This document shows, piece after piece, positions 46,705-59,650 of a DNA stretch of 64,000 nt (positions are counted from its first letter, which is position 1; each line of letters begins with the position of its first letter). The DNA is taken from the NCBI RefSeq assembly GCF_030848805.1, contig NC_092363.1, forward strand, positions 4,092,001 to 4,156,000, given 5' to 3'. Origin of the DNA: Temnothorax longispinosus. Lineage: Eukaryota; Arthropoda; Insecta; Hymenoptera; Formicidae. Position numbers and translations under genes: made by a program. The notes under the pieces are model-generated. The model was not told the origin of the DNA. It searched no databases and was given only the letters and a program-made list of their open reading frames with translations.

Positions 46705-49700
46705 TGGATTCTCGTTCAACCGGGAACGACCGAGTGCGGGGAAGCGAGACTAATCGCGCTCCTTGCGCCGATCGTGCTATTATTCGATTCATCGTGTATC
46801 GATAAATCTTGGCCGCCACGGAAGTTCTTAATCCACAGACTTATCGGGCTCGACGCGTTATCGGGGAGACGCTCGAGGGATCTGCTTTCATCGCTTCGTC
46901 GTGATTAATTAACGCTTCAAGTGAATTAAGTCGCACTCCGTTGCTTATGTACTTTGCCCGTCTCGATCCGCTCTACATTTTATACATTGCTTCAACGACT
47001 TTCATTTATCCGAAGACCCTGAATTTCATCACATGGACGACATTCGCCGTTGATTTAAATTACAATGTATTATCATGTTTGCTTAGCTTCTCTTGATTCG
47101 CATGAATAGAAGTTTCTATCTCTTCAATTTATTCCTCCGTAATAACGTATTTTCACAAGATTATTTAATTTTATCTCTGTATCTCTGTATTCCTGTTTCA
47201 TTTTTAGCTTACGATATTTGATGAGTATACGACCATGATGTTTTATTTATTAATATCATACAAAGATGGTTTCATGTTATTTACTCCCCTACGAGGTCTG
47301 CGTTGCTTGCTTAAGAGTAAATAGCTTTTAACGATATAGCCTGCAACCGTGCGGGCTCTGTCGGAGCAAAATATGGTACAACGTGGGCGCGACATGGGAC
47401 CGCAAAGGGGATGATAACTCCCTCCGGGCGCGAGAACTATAATCACAGTCGGCTTGATAACGTAAATAGTAGGCGTTAAGGAAGGGTTGGATGGCGTACG
47501 GTCGATCAATCGTCTAATACGAGACGTGAATATCCGTGAATATATACGTTCAATTATGACCTTGTAAACAGAACGCCCGCGAAGCAATTCATTCGCGAAT
47601 ACTGCGGCTGGAAATTATTCACGCTCAGGTTAATCGATTCGTGCCGTAAGCGTATTATTATAGCCGCGACGCGCTCAAGGCACCCTTGATAACCCGAGAG
47701 ATCCAATATTACAGCGTCGTAACTCTCGGCACCGAAGGTGAGCGACTACATTTCACGAATAAGTGACGGAAGGACGGAAACGAACCGCGTCGGATATTTG
47801 CCGCGGCATCCTTCCCCTGTCCCGCATTGAAATGCAACGCAATCCAATCCGGAGATTGAGTGTCGTTAAAATCACTCGTTTCTACCGCCGGATTTTCATC
47901 CGTGATCTTTTTCATTCCTTAAAGTGGCCCGGAATCCTCGATACACATCGGTTATTTACGACGACGGAGAAACATATAATGCATTTCTTACTGCGACCTT
48001 GCAGCAAGGAATGGAAAGATCAACGATCCTTTTCCATCAATTTTCCATGTACGCCGCGCTTTCGCTGTATTATATTTTATTCCGCATATTTCCGACCGCC
48101 GTTTAAACTGTGATATTTTTCAGCGCGCCTCAGAGTCTGGAATTTCTAAGAAAATTCCTGACTTCCGAAAAAATTTGAAAACACTCACTTTTGTCTCAAT
48201 ACACATTTCCATTTTTATTTTTCAGAATTATGGTATAAACGATTTTACGTATCAATTTTGAGTTGAGTACTGTACTATTTGTATATAGACACGCTGTTTA
48301 CGCTTTCAAACTTGAACAAACTTAAATTCGCGAAAGGAGAAAAGTATGCGTATATAAACGCAACAGTACGAAAAAGAAGTTATTTTCTCGGTAGGAAATT
48401 TCTTTTTCGATAAAATTAAAGTTTGCACGTTCGCGTTTCATTGCGCGTACATATGTATTCGCTTCGAGTATCGTTGAACAAAATATGCTATACGCGCGTT
48501 TGCGTAAAAAGCTATCAGGATCGGGAAATTTTTAACGCGGAAAGCGTAACCGTGGAAAGAGTGTCACAGAGAACTCGCGCGATTTTCCTTTTCGGTATCG
48601 AGAGACTTCTCTCCGCGATTGTACGATGTACTATAACTCGCATCTCAGGTGCCGCGAGATGGATTTAGACGAACTCTAACGCTTCCTGTTCCTTGTTCGT
48701 AACACGCGGGGGCATTGATCGCATCCTCGCCGAGCGTTGGAGGGAAAAGTGGAGGAAACGTTCCTTTCAAGACGCCGATACAAGGAATTTCTCTGATAAT
48801 GGAGCACACACGGAGCGTCTCTCGCCGTTGCGTTGCTGCGCTCACGCGCGGCTTCTGGCACGCGGTCGGAGGCGCCTCGACGAGCATTTCGTCCGTTCTC
48901 TCCTCCATTCTCCTTCTTTCTCTCCATGCACGTTTCATCGGGAAACTTGATGAGAAATTCTACGAGCGTGATAGTGAGGCTGTAAACACGGAGCGATGCG
49001 CGTTTTCGGCGTATCGTCCTTTGCATCGGCGACGCTTCGTTTTTCTCGCCCGCGGCACCCTCGCTTCTTGTTGTTCATGCATATTTTATTGCGCTCTTGC
49101 GCCCGGTTTTCGGGCTATTAACTGACATAACTGTGCAGTTTTATCTCGCAGTGCATTTCCGTTAGCGATGCGCGTTTAACAAGTCCAACGAGTGCTTTTT
49201 ATTGTGTTTACTGTTAACTCAATTCACTTTTAATTACATGTATAAATGTTTTCATTCTTTCTTTTTGAAATTTCACTCTGAAGTGCTGTTTATGTGTTGT
49301 TATGCTTCATTGTTAAAAATATTAATTTTGTAAGTATCGTGTTAATATATGATTTATATTTATTTTTTAATTTTTAACATAAAAGATCAGTTCGGGGGAG
49401 AGAAAAGTCGCTAACCAATATTATGCAATGACTAGCTAGAAGCAATGGCGCACCTAGTTGCTTTGATAGACGTTACTCTGCGTTTGTATATACGAGTAAA
49501 TATTTCTTGGAATTTGACGCGATTCTTTCCTTCATTCGGGCATGTCACGAAAGGAATTCGTGCATGAGAAGGTGAATCGAATCACACGCTCGTCAAATAT
49601 TTTTCATGTTTGCATCGTCACAATTATTAAGGAATTGATATACGACGTGCATTGCGGAATGACACGCTCAACGATATTATTACGGTTATACAGTTTATGA

Positions 49701-50960
49701 TTACGTGATGCAATCAGAAGGGATATTATTCCAGCGATTTACTGAGATCTGGTATTCGAGATCCTTAATGAACATTCCTTGCGGGTCTGGAGATTTAAAC
49801 CCCAGGAACGAGCAATGTACAAGTTCTATCTATTTCGATTTGATAGAAATTTTAATGCGATCAATATGTATGTCTTTTTATAGAATTAGTTTATACACGA
49901 GTTGCAATTGCTTGATGAGCATTTATAAGCATTAAATTACGTGCTGTTTATATTATACATATTAAGTATACGTAATATTACATACAATTTGCTCGCATTT
50001 ATTCAGCTTATCATTGAAACAATTGCCGCATAATATACATAATGTCCACTATAATGTTGAATATTTATTTCGTCAAAACAACACATGAATATATTTAAAC
50101 GATAAAATATAGATGTTTAATTACAGCATATTGAACTTAGATCTACCGCAAATAAACTTTACAAAAGCTTTAGTTATCTCGCATTGATGATAATTTTGAT
50201 ATTACGTAAGAGGGAACTCTCGAGATGGTCGAAAAAGCTCGGCTAGATGGAGACAAAGATGCGTTCTTTGCGCCGCTCTATGGGTAACTCACGAAAAGCT
50301 GACCCAGCTTGCGCAAGCTTCGCAAGCACTAGCCTGTATTATCGGTGGAAGTCCTCTTTACCTACCTGTGGGATCTTATCAAGAGATGTAGTAGCACTAA
50401 TTGTAAGTATATGATTGTATTCTCTTATCAACAGTAAGTGAAGATTTTTGTACAAACATTCCTTCTATAAATAAGATTAAATAATAAAAAAATATCTGTT
50501 ACTATAAAGTGTGGGCAGGAATTAACTTATTATTAATTTTCTACATGAATATTGCGTTTTATATAAAAAGTTATACATCCGTGCAGTGAAATTGATACAG
50601 AGGACGCTACAGAAAATGCCGCGAGCTATTTTGCACAACTCTTACTATTTCATGTTCACCTAGAAGCACATAAGAAGAACATAAGAAATAATTTTGAAAA
50701 GTTTAGTACAAATCATTACGTTATTTAATAAATAATATTAAATTAGTAATAAAAATGTTAATAGAAATATATGTAAAAGCTATACAGGGTTTAATTCTCT
50801 CTTAAGTTTTAAAAAATTGAAGAGGATATTTCCTTCAATTTTTTATATTTATTTAGGAAACTGTATAAAATATCCTAATAATAAAAATCCCTGTATAAGC
50901 GGTTCGTATTTTGTTATAAAATATTATATATACAATTAATTTATAATGCAAGAATTTACG
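46705..50960. other. Single-copy DNA right of the array, no gene recognised
   Basis: Composition changes at the array edge to more GC- and CpG-rich DNA up to about 49,130, then turns AT-rich. Several open frames of 60-136 codons occur in the GC-rich part on both strands, overlapping each other. None shows a domain, signal peptide or splice pattern I recognise. No transposon ends seen. Confidence 0.5.
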
Positions 50961-53900
50961 AGAGTTTCACATGTTCTGACATACTCTTGTAGATGCTTCG
51001 TATAAGGAAAGTGATTTGCATGCCCGTTTGACTTCGCCTCCCTTACCTAAAGCGGCTATAATTGCGCGCGGAATCGCCGATTCAAGTTGATGCGCGATTC
51101 TATCGAGGGGCCTCTAGAGAAGCTAATTGGCCGGTCAGACCTTCGCCATGAACCCGTATCCGTAGTTGCGACAATGCAATTTACATATACGTCGTGGTCC
51201 CTTCACCGTCGAAACCTCAATTCTGCCCAGGAAACGAAGGAACCTCTCCTTCCGAGGGGATCGAAGCCAGTTAGGGATATTCGTTGGCGATCATCAATTA
51301 TGTGAATATTCGTCGAATGAATAACAAAGATTTAAAATAAGAGAAATTGTAAATTTTAATGATACAAAAATTACGTTAATGTTTAGCCTAAATTTTTTGC
51401 TGTTAAAAATATACTATATATGGTGTATATAAACAGTTAAGCTCTAATTTTATTACTGTCTGTGACGCGCGCATTTAAACACATTTAATAATTTCCTAAT
51501 TATTTTTGTAACATTCCTTCACGTATTTTATATACAAGATGTGTAGAAATTAAACTAAGAACATTATGATAATTACTGATAAAGCTATGATAGCTGGCTC
51601 GTCACGTTTATACGCTCTAGGTATAATATTCAGCCAACCTACTTACAGAAATAGCAGTTTATTGCGGATTTACTACTAAGGCCAATGACCCGATAATCTC
51701 AAAGTAATACCGTCATAAAAATCTAATGCGCGATTTATTATTACGGCACGAAACCGCTCGGCATGTTTTATCGCTTCGGACCGCTCTTTCTGCGCTGGTA
51801 AGCTCTACGTCGAAGCACACTTTTGCCAGACGTAAAGATAGAATCCCCGAGGTACCTTCCGATCTATCTTCCGCCGACAGTTCTTTCTGACTCCTCCTTC
51901 GCCGCATAACCATCCCCCGCTGTTCTTATTTATTTCTATCCGCCGCGCGGAAAAATTCTTCTCTCTTCCGCATCCTTGTTTCGTTTAGCAATCGCGCTCC
52001 TTGCCAGAAGAGTTGTAGGATCTCCCCGGAAAGGAGAGACTTGTAAACCTGGCAACGAATGCGCATACCGTGCGCATTGAATGTTCGGATTCGTGAAGGA
52101 GATGTATCGAAACTAACGTTCGCGTAACAATGAAAAGGAATTTTGTCCTGCAGGGGTCGTTTCGATGCTCTCATGATTACCCTAAAATCGTCGAGCGTAT
52201 TTTTTTTATGGGGCGCATAGAGTCTCGAAACTTTTAACGAGCGCGACGACGATGTCCCTTTGTACACATTTTGCTTTTCAACGCCCCGAAAGCGTGTTCG
52301 GCTAATGGCGGACCCTTTGCAAAAAAAATCAGATTGGAAGTTCCTACATCGCGGACAGGAATTTCTAACAATTTAAACGAAGAGTTCTTCATCCTAATAG
52401 CATTCGTATTATTTCGATGCAATGAGGTCAAATAATCTTTTGTGATATCTTCGGCGAAAATATTAGCTTTCATAAGAATTTTCATTAAATTGGAGCGCAA
52501 TTCAGGACTTCGCGCGCGTTTGCGAATAAAAGGCGCCTCAATCTCGCTCGCTCTCTCGAGGGTCGAGAAACGGTTATTACCGCGGTTATCTCGAATATCC
52601 TGCTCGCGCTGAGTTTCTTTCTTCACACAAGATCGCGGGACAGACGAGTCTCCCGAGATAAAGACTCCAGCTTCCTGTTCTTGAATCGTTACGATTCATT
52701 TGTTATTAAGGCGATCAACTTCTGTGATATACCTATTAACATCCATATTTGTAATTGCTACTTGAATCTCGTCTTGAGAGCGTATCATCTTGAGATGCTA
52801 AAAAAATGAAGATTTTATCTCTTGAGACACGAACGGTTCCAGTAGTCACTTTTTGATTAGGGAACAATCGAGATTATTCAGTTAAGAAGCGGAACAATTA
52901 GTTACGTGAAAAACGAAAGAAATATGATATGTACATAGCGAAATAAAAAGCATATATAGATACAGATTGCGATCGCTTTCAATACTGCTTTTATATAAAG
53001 AAAGAAAAGATAATTAGCAATTTAAAACAAATTTCAATAATTTTATTATTTTACATGTAGACAGAACTTGATAATATATTTATCAAGAATAATAAAATAT
53101 TTTGATTTCCATACGGTAAAATTTATCAACTTTGAAGAGCTTTGCTGGAAGGATTTGTTCGAAGCGCGCTCGCTTGCTTTTACGACGGTGCCTATTCATA
53201 TTTTAAAAAACCACTTCTGTGATCTATTCGTCTCGGTCGCGTCCCTCCTGCTCGGCGCGAGCGTGCGAGAGCTCTCCCTCGAGAATCTGCGGTATAATAA
53301 CGTTGACACAGCCGACGTAGCGCACTAAATAGGCACCCACCGCCCCCTCATTTCATCCCCATTCTCATTCTCATATTTCGCGCTCGCGCTCTCGCTCACA
53401 TTTCTCCGTTCCTGCTCAAGACGTCGCGTCGTAAATCCATCTCCCGCGCTGTATATCTCTCGCGGGTTACGTGCATTATTACGATCCCTACACCCGCTAC
53501 GTGGCTCAGCTTTCCGTATTAGTCGGTGCGCGATCGGCGAAGATGAACGTTTCAGACGTTTGCGCGCGCTTACAAGAGTTATGCGCTGCCAGTCAAGTCA
53601 GTCAGCCAGACTGCATTCGAATTTTCTTCCCTCTACGTTTGATAACCCGAACTGTTAAAAATCTTACGCGCGTGTATTTTATGTATTGATACGTGTGCAC
53701 CTTGTACACCGATCGAAATACAAGAGAAAACCCTTCGCTCTTTCCCGTCAGTCGTTGTCTTGCGAGCGAAATCATTCTTATTATTCCTGTATACGTAACA
53801 GACGTAGCGGTACGTCTTCTGCATTTCTCCTCCGCCAGATACTTCAGATTCATTTTGAAACTATTTTCAGAGTACGTTATAATCATACTTTCATAAGTCC

Positions 53901-55660
53901 CCGCAATTGCTGTATTCGCTCCTTTGGAATGCTTCGCCGTATACAATGATGAGAACGCCGCCAGCGATAGCGCCGTGATAATATTGATAAATAAACGGAG
54001 TAAAACTGATACTAAAATTACAATCGTTCGATTTAAATGAGAAAGGATGTTTCTTCGCAAGAGAAATTTAATATCCTTCGACACGGTGTTTCTATTATCG
54101 CTCTTTCCGGGAAATCCCTCGGCTCCCGGAGGGTGCTGTATCATTTTACGTCGTCCTTCAGCTGGTGATTTCACGGGGGTAAACGTGGGGTGTGCCGCGC
54201 GGGATCAATCTTACAGCGGGAACAATGGAGGCGTCGTATGCACTGACGAAAGTCTTCTGTCAACCCTTTGTAGATCCAATGTGATTCTTGTTACGTCGGC
54301 GACGACGACAACGGCGCGATGAGGCGAGGGCTGAGAGTGGCTCCCAACGTCATTCCGCGGAATAGAAGGGGGTGGGGGGTGAATGGTGCTGTAACTCTTA
54401 ATGGAGGCGCTTTCGTTCGCGGTGCCGCGCCACCGTCCTCGCCGCCGAGGCTATTTACGACCATTTATTTAATTGGTTCGTCAAAGTCTACACGACTAAT
54501 GCGCCGCGATGAAAAGGCGCCACTCTTCCGCCCCTTGCGCAGGACATTAAAGTATGGTGTTGGAAGTTCGAGTAATATGCAAAAACGCGAGTTTTTTTCG
54601 GAATATGAACAATTTTTGGAAAATTCTTCCAAGAAATCGAGTTTTATGAGTTTTTTTTTTTAAACAAATTAACATTTGCAATTATAATTTAACAAAAGAA
54701 ATATTTTATATGATTTAAATAATAGTTAAAGGCGCTCATTGCAATGGCAGATTGGTTCGTACCGTGGAGGCTGCTGTGACACAGGTGCGCTCGGCTTCGG
54801 TTCATTTTCACGGTGAATTTAAGGCTACACATATCAATTCGCGGAAAAGCAGTTTACGGGTCGCCCTATCCCGCTCTAACGCGATCGTGTTAAAACTCGA
54901 TTAAGCGCTTTGCGAATTCGATGAAAAAGTCGACAATAGGCCTTTTCTTTCGCCTCCCTCACGCTGTCGGGACAATCCGTAGAGAACTGCGACAAAGAAT
55001 TCTTCCGAAAGATTCCGATCCGACGAAATCGCAGGACTCGTGTACGTGTATCCCTCCCTCCCCCTCCCATACATATGTATGTCCAATACATATGTACGTC
55101 GCCATTGCCAAAGTTCTCGGGGAAAGTTTCGGAGCCCCGACGAGACGATAGAAACCGTCGGCGAATTACCAACGTAGATAGACTCTCCGGCGGTCGTACG
55201 GACGCGCGCGGCTACTGTGTCCAACTCGCCACCAACTTGCGGCCGGACAGAACGAATCTCCAGTCGTGACGGACGACGCTGTCGCGTCTTGAAATTCAAA
55301 GCGTTTTATCTGCAACGCTCTCGACAGACAGGGGGATGCAAGGGTAAAACCGCAGACGGAAATATCACCCGACCTTGCGCTTCCTCGCGCGAGAATAACG
55401 TCACGATTTCAGCGCGAGTTTAGCGGAGAGAAACGCGATTCTGTTTCGCTGTTCTGAATAATTGAGAAACACTATTATGTCCTGCATTGAAATGGACTTA
55501 TCGTTACTTTAATGAAATTGGCGTCAATTTCGTTGATCATATGCGTTCGTTAAATAGCAGCACGTTTCTAAACATTTATCTAATATAGCGAAACATGTTT
55601 CTTTTGTATTAATTATTTCTATGATCTCCTATAAACATATATATTTATAAAAAAGTATTT
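50961..55660. other. Single-copy DNA with CpG-rich blocks, no gene recognised
   Basis: CpG-rich, pyrimidine-rich stretches lie at about 51,710-52,620, 53,220-53,640 and 54,150-54,560. The block near 53,600 has an initiator-like TCAGTC and could be a promoter or first exon of a gene lying elsewhere, but I cannot support a coding exon. The 190-codon minus-strand frame at 53,602-54,174 has no recognisable domain. Confidence 0.45.
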
Positions 55661-58600
55661 TATTTATTCATGAAATTGATTTCTCATTGCCTCTTGTAGA
55701 ATGTAACAGCACGTATTTGCTTTTAGCGCTGGAAATGAGTTCGAGGCGATTACGAATGCTCGGCGTACCCAACGTTTCCCTTTTCTACTGCGCGCAGTAG
55801 GTAATCCCCGAGTCAGACCGAGCGCCGCCGGGGCGGCCGACGTCGCGTTCACCTGTAAATCATGGCGAAAACTGCCGGTGGTACCAACAAGGACAGCCAC
55901 TTTTCAAGAGAGGTCTCTACATCAAGTTCGCGCGCACAGAAACCGCGCCGGGCTCGTATATTATCTCCCAATGTTGCACGGCCACGCACCTCTCACGCCT
56001 CCCATTTTTCCTGCAGTCCAGAAGTGGATATCGAGGCGCTGGGTTTTACCACCGGCGGTAGTAGCTCCCGGGGATTTCGAGGGTACTAAAGGAGATCTCA
56101 AAGAGACCTTGGATGAGATGACTCGTTAGATTGACAGGCGATAAAGATAGAAATAGAGGTCGTCTCGCAATGATTACTTTCGAAAGTAAAACGTTGATCG
56201 AACGTCGTAACAAAATTTGGATATTAGAATACATTAATATATAATAGAACGTTAATGTTAAAATACTCACATATATATTTAATATTATCTTTATGAAATA
56301 TTTTCTTAATATATAATGCAAAACATTTTAAAGTACTTTTATGCTAATAATCGTGCATGTTGTTTGTTCTAGGGTGATAAATTTATAAATTATTGCCTTA
56401 AAAATGTACAGCAGACAAGATATAACGAAGAAGTCGAAAGATAATTATTTTAACATTAGCTAATTAAGCAAAGAAATTACAAAGTATTTAATCTTTTATT
56501 TAATACCGCAAATATGAGATAATACGAACGAGCAATTTTGCGTCATATAAGTAAGAAGCGTTTCATTTAGGACGATAAGTTTTTACGTTATTACTATGCT
56601 ATCCTTATTGCAATTAAGGAAAGGAAATTGCAGCCAAGAGGATGAGCACTTACCGGGGAAATAAGGAAGGTTGTTTAGTTCTCTATGAAGGGCCGCGCTG
56701 AAAGACCAAGCATTAAGTACAGCTTAACGTCGATAGGGATTCCAACACCTGGGTACACCATTAAAAAGTCCCCTTTTTTTTTACATCATCGTAACCATAT
56801 CCAACTTCTTCCGATACTTCTCGCGAGAACTCGAGAGAACCCGTCGTGGAGGGTTCTCACATGCTTGTCCGTCTGCGACAAAACAGATTCCAAGTGTTCT
56901 TACCGATACAGTTACATATGTGTGAGCGTGTGTGAGCGCTGTCGCGGTGAAGCTTAAGCGGAAAAATAAGAGTTTCCATTTCCGCAATTCTTCCACAAGG
57001 ATTGACAATTACCGTTGAAATCTGAATTGTGATGCTGAGGATTCCGCGTTCCGGCGGAAGAAGGAGAACAATAAAAATTGCTAAAAGCCGTCGTTATAGG
57101 CTCTTCATATTTTTTAAATCAAATTCGCTCGCACTTAGGAATCGATTTGCATTTACAGATAAAATTTTGCGCGTTTGTTCGACGGATTTTTTGGGATTAG
57201 TAATTGATGGGTCGGTGCTTGCGGTGGATATTAAAACATCCAATTAATACGAGCCTCACGCATCGGCCGTTGGTCATCGACACGCAGCCGGCGGTGACGT
57301 TCGGCCCTTTAATTATCGCCCATAAATCATCGCTCCATATCGTCCCTTCTGCTTGGTTAGCCTTATTCTTTTGCTTTTCTAAACAAATAGCCTGAGTAAG
57401 TTCTCCACGTCTTGTTTTTTCGATTCCGGTCAGTCTCTCAACATACTTTCCGGATTTATTCTGAAAGCGTGATAAAAGAGTTGAAATATCAGTAACAATA
57501 CTGAAGCATAATTTTTCCCGCCTATTTATAGTGTTTTCATACATTTGGCGTAAAACAAGCTTCCATTAACGGACAATTTCTTTTACGAAACCTCCGAAAA
57601 AAAGTACGCCCGATGGCTAGCGAGAAGGCCATTTCGGCACGTATTATCTCACGCTGATTCACCCTGACGTTCAGCCGCTACGCTGTTTGGAAAAGAAACG
57701 CGACGGGCGTTTCAACCCTACCGATCTCCCGTCCGTTTTTCGCGCGCGCGTTTCCTGCAAGCGCGTATTTATTCGTGCGTGCTCCTGACGCCGGGCGGGT
57801 GCGTATTGTTGCGAAATTATCGGCATTGTCATGCGCGACTCGATTTATTTTGTCTACTCGGCGGAAAAGTGCTTTCATTTGGCGCGACTGGCGCGGCGGG
57901 AAGGGAGGTGCACGTCGAAACCGTAGAGAAAGAGCAGCGAACGCGGACTGTCGTGAGACGGACAGAGCACGCGGACGAGCGCGTTGCTCGCCCTCCAGGC
58001 GTTCTCCGCGACAAAAGCTCTTAATTCGACAATGCGTCCGTCGAAAGGGGACAATAGTCGACTTTCGGTAAATAATGATTCCTTCGATCCTCTCCATACC
58101 ACTTTTTCCAGTCCTCCACTTTCGCAAGTGCCGTCCCACGTTGAAACACCGAACGGCGATTTTAGCTGCGCTAAAAATGACACAAATATGCGCGAACAAG
58201 AGACAGAATCGTCGACAACGTTAGACCGAGCTGCAATTTTTAGAATAATATAAACACTCGAGTTGCGATTTCTGTATTGCAGTTTCTGAGATTTCGTCGA
58301 ATCCCCCAAGGTAATTAAGAAGGGGAAAATTAGGATTTTTTTTTGCTAAGATTGTGCAGCGTCGGGGAACGTGATTCGACCGAGCGAGCGTGCGGGCGGA
58401 CGACGAAGAATTCGAAATCGGATTAGAGCGAGCGATGGGACGCTCGATTTCGTTCCCGCCTGTTTCGATGCTTTCATTTTTCCGTCCCTTCGGGAGCGTC
58501 GGCCAGATATTTGCATTACAAATACACCTTCACCGGGGTTTTTCTCGTTTCATTAAATTCGCTTTTTCCTCGAGACGTACCTCTTCCTCCTCGACCTGTC

Positions 58601-59161
58601 TTTCCGCCGTCATGAATGTACTCCCGCATTCATCCCCGTCCCAGCACGAAAGGGTTGTATTAAGAATCTTAATACCGCGGGAAAAAGTTTGCCGCCACCG
58701 AACACTGAAATCGTTTGTTCCGCGGACGTGCGCCGAAATAAGATATCATAGCGTTAATTATTAGTCACCGAGTGCTCTGCAAGGGTTCTCTTGCGATCTT
58801 CTGCTTGTTAAGGATTGTTAATGAATGTTTCGCTGAAAAGCTGTCGGCTACACGATGGTGGTTACTCTTAATTTCTACAAGAACGAATAGATTATCTGTA
58901 AATCATATAAAATAAATATTAATATTAGTTTTTAATAATCTTTTATATTATTTTAACGAAGAAATTTCAAAGAATAAATAATGTTCTAAGAGCTAATCAT
59001 GTTCATTAGCAATTAATGGAATTTATTGTTAAAATATGGAAATCGTTTGATTTCTTTGGTCTTTGTTGTTCTTAAAAGCATAATATGTAACGTTTTTTTA
59101 TAAACATGTGAGATAAAACGAAACGAGGATTAACAAGACTTGTTTGCAAGATCTTAGTGTT
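55661..59161. other. Single-copy DNA, no gene recognised
   Basis: Alternating AT-rich and CpG-rich stretches; the most GC-rich is about 57,660-58,060, where several long frames overlap on both strands. A 75-codon frame at 55,862 starts in good context (AATCATGGCG) but its product is not recognised and it has no supporting features. Confidence 0.45.
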
Positions 59162-59302
59162 ATGTTTATTTCTACCAACGTAAATTAACTTTAATCTCGG
59201 TTTAACTTACTTTCTATATTTTTTTAGTTCTGAAAATTAAAAAAAGATAAAAAGTAAGTTAAACCGAGATTAAAGTTAATCTACGTTGGTAGAAATAAAC
59301 AT
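59162..59302. mobile_element. MITE with 52-bp terminal inverted repeats
   Basis: Left arm ATGTTTATTTCTACCAACGT and onward to 59213; right arm 59250-59302 is its reverse complement with one mismatch. The arms (CCAACGTNNATTAACT, then TTAAACTC or GTTTAACTT) resemble the element in intron 5 of SP1-SP7, so the two probably belong to related families. The central 36 bases are AT-rich; no coding capacity. Confidence 0.82.
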
Positions 59303-59492
59303 TAATAAAACAGCTGATGACTATCAAAACGCGTCGAGCTTTGATATCATGAATCAAATCTTCAAAAAGCACGATAACAAAAAGTCGAAATCTCGTGGCT
59401 AGTTGCCAATCAATTGTTAATAATCAATTGTTAGTTCCATCGCGCGCATTTATTTTTGCTTCATACGCCAATTACATTTTTTGTTTGCTTAA

Positions 59493-59647
59493 GGGCCAAA
59501 GCACATAACATGGCGTAGCGATATATGATAGTCGTAGTCGTGGACGTAAGTAACGCACAAGCTTACTATTCTGACAGTCTTGTGCGTTACTTACGTCCAC
59601 GACTACGACTGTCATATATCGCTATGTCACGTTATGTGCTTTGGCCC
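59493..59647. mobile_element. Hairpin MITE with GGGCC ends and TAA target duplication
   Basis: Left arm starts GGGCCAAAGCACATAACATG and runs about 70 bases to CGCACAAG; the right arm is its near-perfect complement ending GGCCC. The flanking direct repeat is TAA at 59490-59492 and 59648-59650. Such ends and a 3-bp TAA duplication suit PIF/Harbinger-type elements. No coding capacity. Confidence 0.88.
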
Positions 59648-59650
59648 TAA

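Noticed and set aside
53602..54174. 190-codon minus-strand frame as a gene
   Set aside because: Basic, low-information product without recognisable domain, overlapped by frames on the other strand in a CpG-rich block.
57678..58199. 173-codon minus-strand frame and overlapping frames as genes
   Set aside because: High GC content makes long frames on both strands; several overlap, which is expected by chance, and none shows a family signature.
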